Source: Candidatus Babeliales bacterium | GTDB taxonomy: Bacteria; Babelota; Babeliae; Babelales; Chromulinivoraceae | Length of the DNA: 64,000 nt | Reading direction: 5' to 3' | Assembly (NCBI GenBank): GCA_041660205.1 | Contig: JBAZWT010000001.1 | Coordinates: 7,699-71,698 of the forward strand | Shown: in pieces, positions 62,363 through 64,000 of the stretch | Position numbering within the stretch: the first letter of the stretch is position 1 | How the letters are laid out: every line of letters starts with the position of its first letter | Program-made: the position numbers and the translations under genes | The notes under the pieces: model-generated | Told to the model about the DNA's origin: nothing | What the model saw: the letters and a program-made list of their open reading frames with translations, nothing else | The model's database searches: none

Positions 62363-64000
62363 ATGAAGTCTTTTACAGTCAAGTATTCTCTACGGTTTCT
62401 AATTATTTCTTACTTCTTTTTTGGTGCCACATTTGGCGCTGATGCTAAAAAAAATGATCTTGCCAAAAGGCTACAAATAAAAGCAGAAGATATTACGTTT
62501 GTATTTGGTGGAAAATATAAACAAGAGTATTACGGTGCAAGCAATTTAGGGTTTTTAAATAGTGCAATTGAAACTGATTCATCATCATTTTTGCGAACTA
62601 CAGCAGATTATTTTGCAGACATTCTTTATGGCGAGATAACAAGACCGCGCGTTATGTTTCATGATACTTTACGATTTCGTTATAAGTGGGGTGGACCTAC
62701 TGAAGTAAAATCTTTTGATGGATTACTCGATGTTGGTGGTGTGAAAATTAAAGTAAAGGGTACCAATGCTAATAAACATTTGTTATGGACTCGTGAAGCT
62801 TGGGTAAAACTTGCTCTTGGCAATCTTGATTATCCAAACAATAACTTCGTTCAAATTGGACTTTTAGATTATCAGGTTGGTCGTGGAATTAGTTTTGGTT
62901 CTGCATACAATGCTGAAGGATTTTTAGGATTTGCACCAGGGTACTCAATTGATCAGTTTGCTCCGGCAGTTCTTCTTAGTTTAAATCCAATTGTTGAGAC
63001 TTATACGTGTGAACTTTATACCGCTCTCCTTGAAAGTAATAATGGCTCTTATACTTCCAACGTTGAGTCAATTCGCACTAATGAAATAGGTGCATGTCCA
63101 CAACGTGGTCTTGGTCGTCACTCATATATAGTTTTAATAAATAATAAAATTAAACTTTTAAATGGTGCAAAACATAAGTTAGATGTTGAGCCGTATGTTG
63201 TGCATCAAGCAGCTCCTGATCAAGATTTGGAATTTCTTAATGATATCGACTCATATTTAACAACATATGGTTGCTCTGTTGAAGCAGTACGCGGCCGATT
63301 TAATTTCGGAGGAGAGGTTGCTGTTAATACAGGTGAGAACGATATTAAGCCATGGGATCGAAATACTATAAATCTTGTAAGAAATGATCAAGGTTTTGTT
63401 ACAGCGCAATATACAAAAGTTTTTATTGAAGATCCAAGTACAACCACATCTCCAAAGCGTGCATATGTAACTGATGCGAATGCCGCAGCTGTTAAAAATT
63501 CACCAAGAGATTCGAGTTTAAACGGAAAACAAATCGGAGCTGATTTATTTAACAAAGTTGATATTAGCGCAAATCCAGTAACTCCTACTCCATACAAAAA
63601 TTTGTATAATTCCTTTGATCGTTTTAGACCAAAACAAAGACAAATTCTTAGTGGATATTTCTTTGTAGCTGATGCTTCATATGAATTTATTGAAAAAGTG
63701 TTAACTGGTTCTTTTGGTGTTGGATACGCATCTGGTTTTATTGATCAACTATTAGATGCTAATAAATTAACACAGAATCAGCTTATGAATCGGAAGTTTA
63801 CAGGATTTATTCCACTGCAATCTGCATATCAAGGAACAAGGCTTTCTCATTTGGTTATATTTAACACAGGGGTTCCTCGTTTTAACATTAAAGTTCCAGG
63901 TTCAATGGTAACTAATGCCAATTTCACTAAATACCTTCAGTCTGACGGTATTAACGAAATGACTAATATTGCGTTCGTTGGATCTCGATTTAGCTGGAAT
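62363..64000 (+). CDS. Outer-membrane beta-barrel protein (C-terminus outside window)
   Basis: 546 codons open from ATG 62363 with no stop, so the 3' end lies beyond the window. A signal peptide (FLIISYFFFGATFGADA) precedes long alternating hydrophobic segments with aromatic girdles (FRYKWGGPTEVK, REAWVKLALGNL, AVLLSLNPIVETYTCELYTA), typical of porin-like barrels. It has no homologue I can name with certainty. A large outer-membrane protein means the cell has a Gram-negative-type envelope, consistent with the Skp-like chaperone in the window. Confidence 0.8.
   Translation, partial: MKSFTVKYSLRFLIISYFFFGATFGADAKKNDLAKRLQIKAEDITFVFGGKYKQEYYGASNLGFLNSAIETDSSSFLRTTADYFADILYGEITRPRVMFHDTLRFRYKWGGPTEVKSFDGLLDVGGVKIKVKGTNANKHLLWTREAWVKLALGNLDYPNNNFVQIGLLDYQVGRGISFGSAYNAEGFLGFAPGYSIDQFAPAVLLSLNPIVETYTCELYTALLESNNGSYTSNVESIRTNEIGACPQRGLGRHSYIVLINNKIKLLNGAKHKLDVEPYVVHQAAPDQDLEFLNDIDSYLTTYGCSVEAVRGRFNFGGEVAVNTGENDIKPWDRNTINLVRNDQGFVTAQYTKVFIEDPSTTTSPKRAYVTDANAAAVKNSPRDSSLNGKQIGADLFNKVDISANPVTPTPYKNLYNSFDRFRPKQRQILSGYFFVADASYEFIEKVLTGSFGVGYASGFIDQLLDANKLTQNQLMNRKFTGFIPLQSAYQGTRLSHLVIFNTGVPRFNIKVPGSMVTNANFTKYLQSDGINEMTNIAFVGSRFSWN

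Overview
The window is AT-rich bacterial chromosome, densely coded on both strands in short operons. It carries housekeeping genes (tyrS, valS, alaS, an initiator tRNA, tmRNA, efp, nusA, infB, nusB, rpsA, pth, ybeY, lon, murJ, glyA, ndk, nfo, a two-gene atpDC fragment). About 27 of roughly 62 genes start with a Sec-type signal peptide or lipobox, and most of these are small and unrecognisable. Eukaryote-like or host-directed modules (a SET domain, BspA-type leucine-rich repeats, a C2H2-like zinc finger, a clostripain-family protease, a lipase-like hydrolase) together with a valyl-tRNA synthetase of the Rickettsia/archaeal type point to an obligate intracellular bacterium of protists. My best guess is phylum Dependentiae (TM6, Babela-like). 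This is inferred from gene style; no 16S or marker search was possible.

Layout. 0-5.2 kb: a HEPN/MNT pair, tyrS, a degenerate site-2-protease homologue and valS. 5.2-10 kb: secreted unknowns, ybeY and inverted-repeat elements. 10-13.6 kb: a three-gene amino-acid ABC importer and a tandem pair of secreted paralogues. 13.6-17 kb: atpD-atpC-herA, translationally coupled. 17-22 kb: secreted unknowns, including a TIKI/TraB-like protein. 22-29 kb: lon, a LolD-like ATPase with an ATA start, a cluster of small secreted paralogues, murJ. 29-32 kb: initiator tRNA, tmRNA with an unusually long and hydrophobic predicted tag, an OmpH/Skp gene with an internal TAA, pth. 32-38.8 kb: alaS, a HIT protein, a glycosyltransferase carrying an in-frame palindromic repeat, a secreted Skp-SET fusion, glyA. 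38.8-42.7 kb: tandem BspA-LRR proteins. 42.9-45.3 kb: efp-nusB and a ParA/ribbon-helix-helix partition pair. 45.5-52.2 kb: a secreted hydrolase, small exported proteins, ndk, rpsA, sufU. 52.2-57.6 kb: an M16 protease split by a -1 shift, a truncated ComEC and a C11 protease. 57.6-58 kb: a cluster of DnaA boxes and 11-bp iterons beside an AT-rich stretch, a strong candidate oriC. 58-64 kb: nusA-infB, nfo, and an outer-membrane beta-barrel protein running off the end.

Themes. (1) A heavy investment in exported proteins. (2) Several genes whose reading needs a non-standard event: two in-frame TAA codons, one -1 frameshift and one ATA start. They may be decay, sequencing error or recoding. (3) Families of GC-rich palindromic repeats between genes, one copy of which sits in frame inside a coding sequence, as Rickettsia palindromic elements do. 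The most novel objects are the Skp-SET fusion, the tmRNA tag and the candidate origin.
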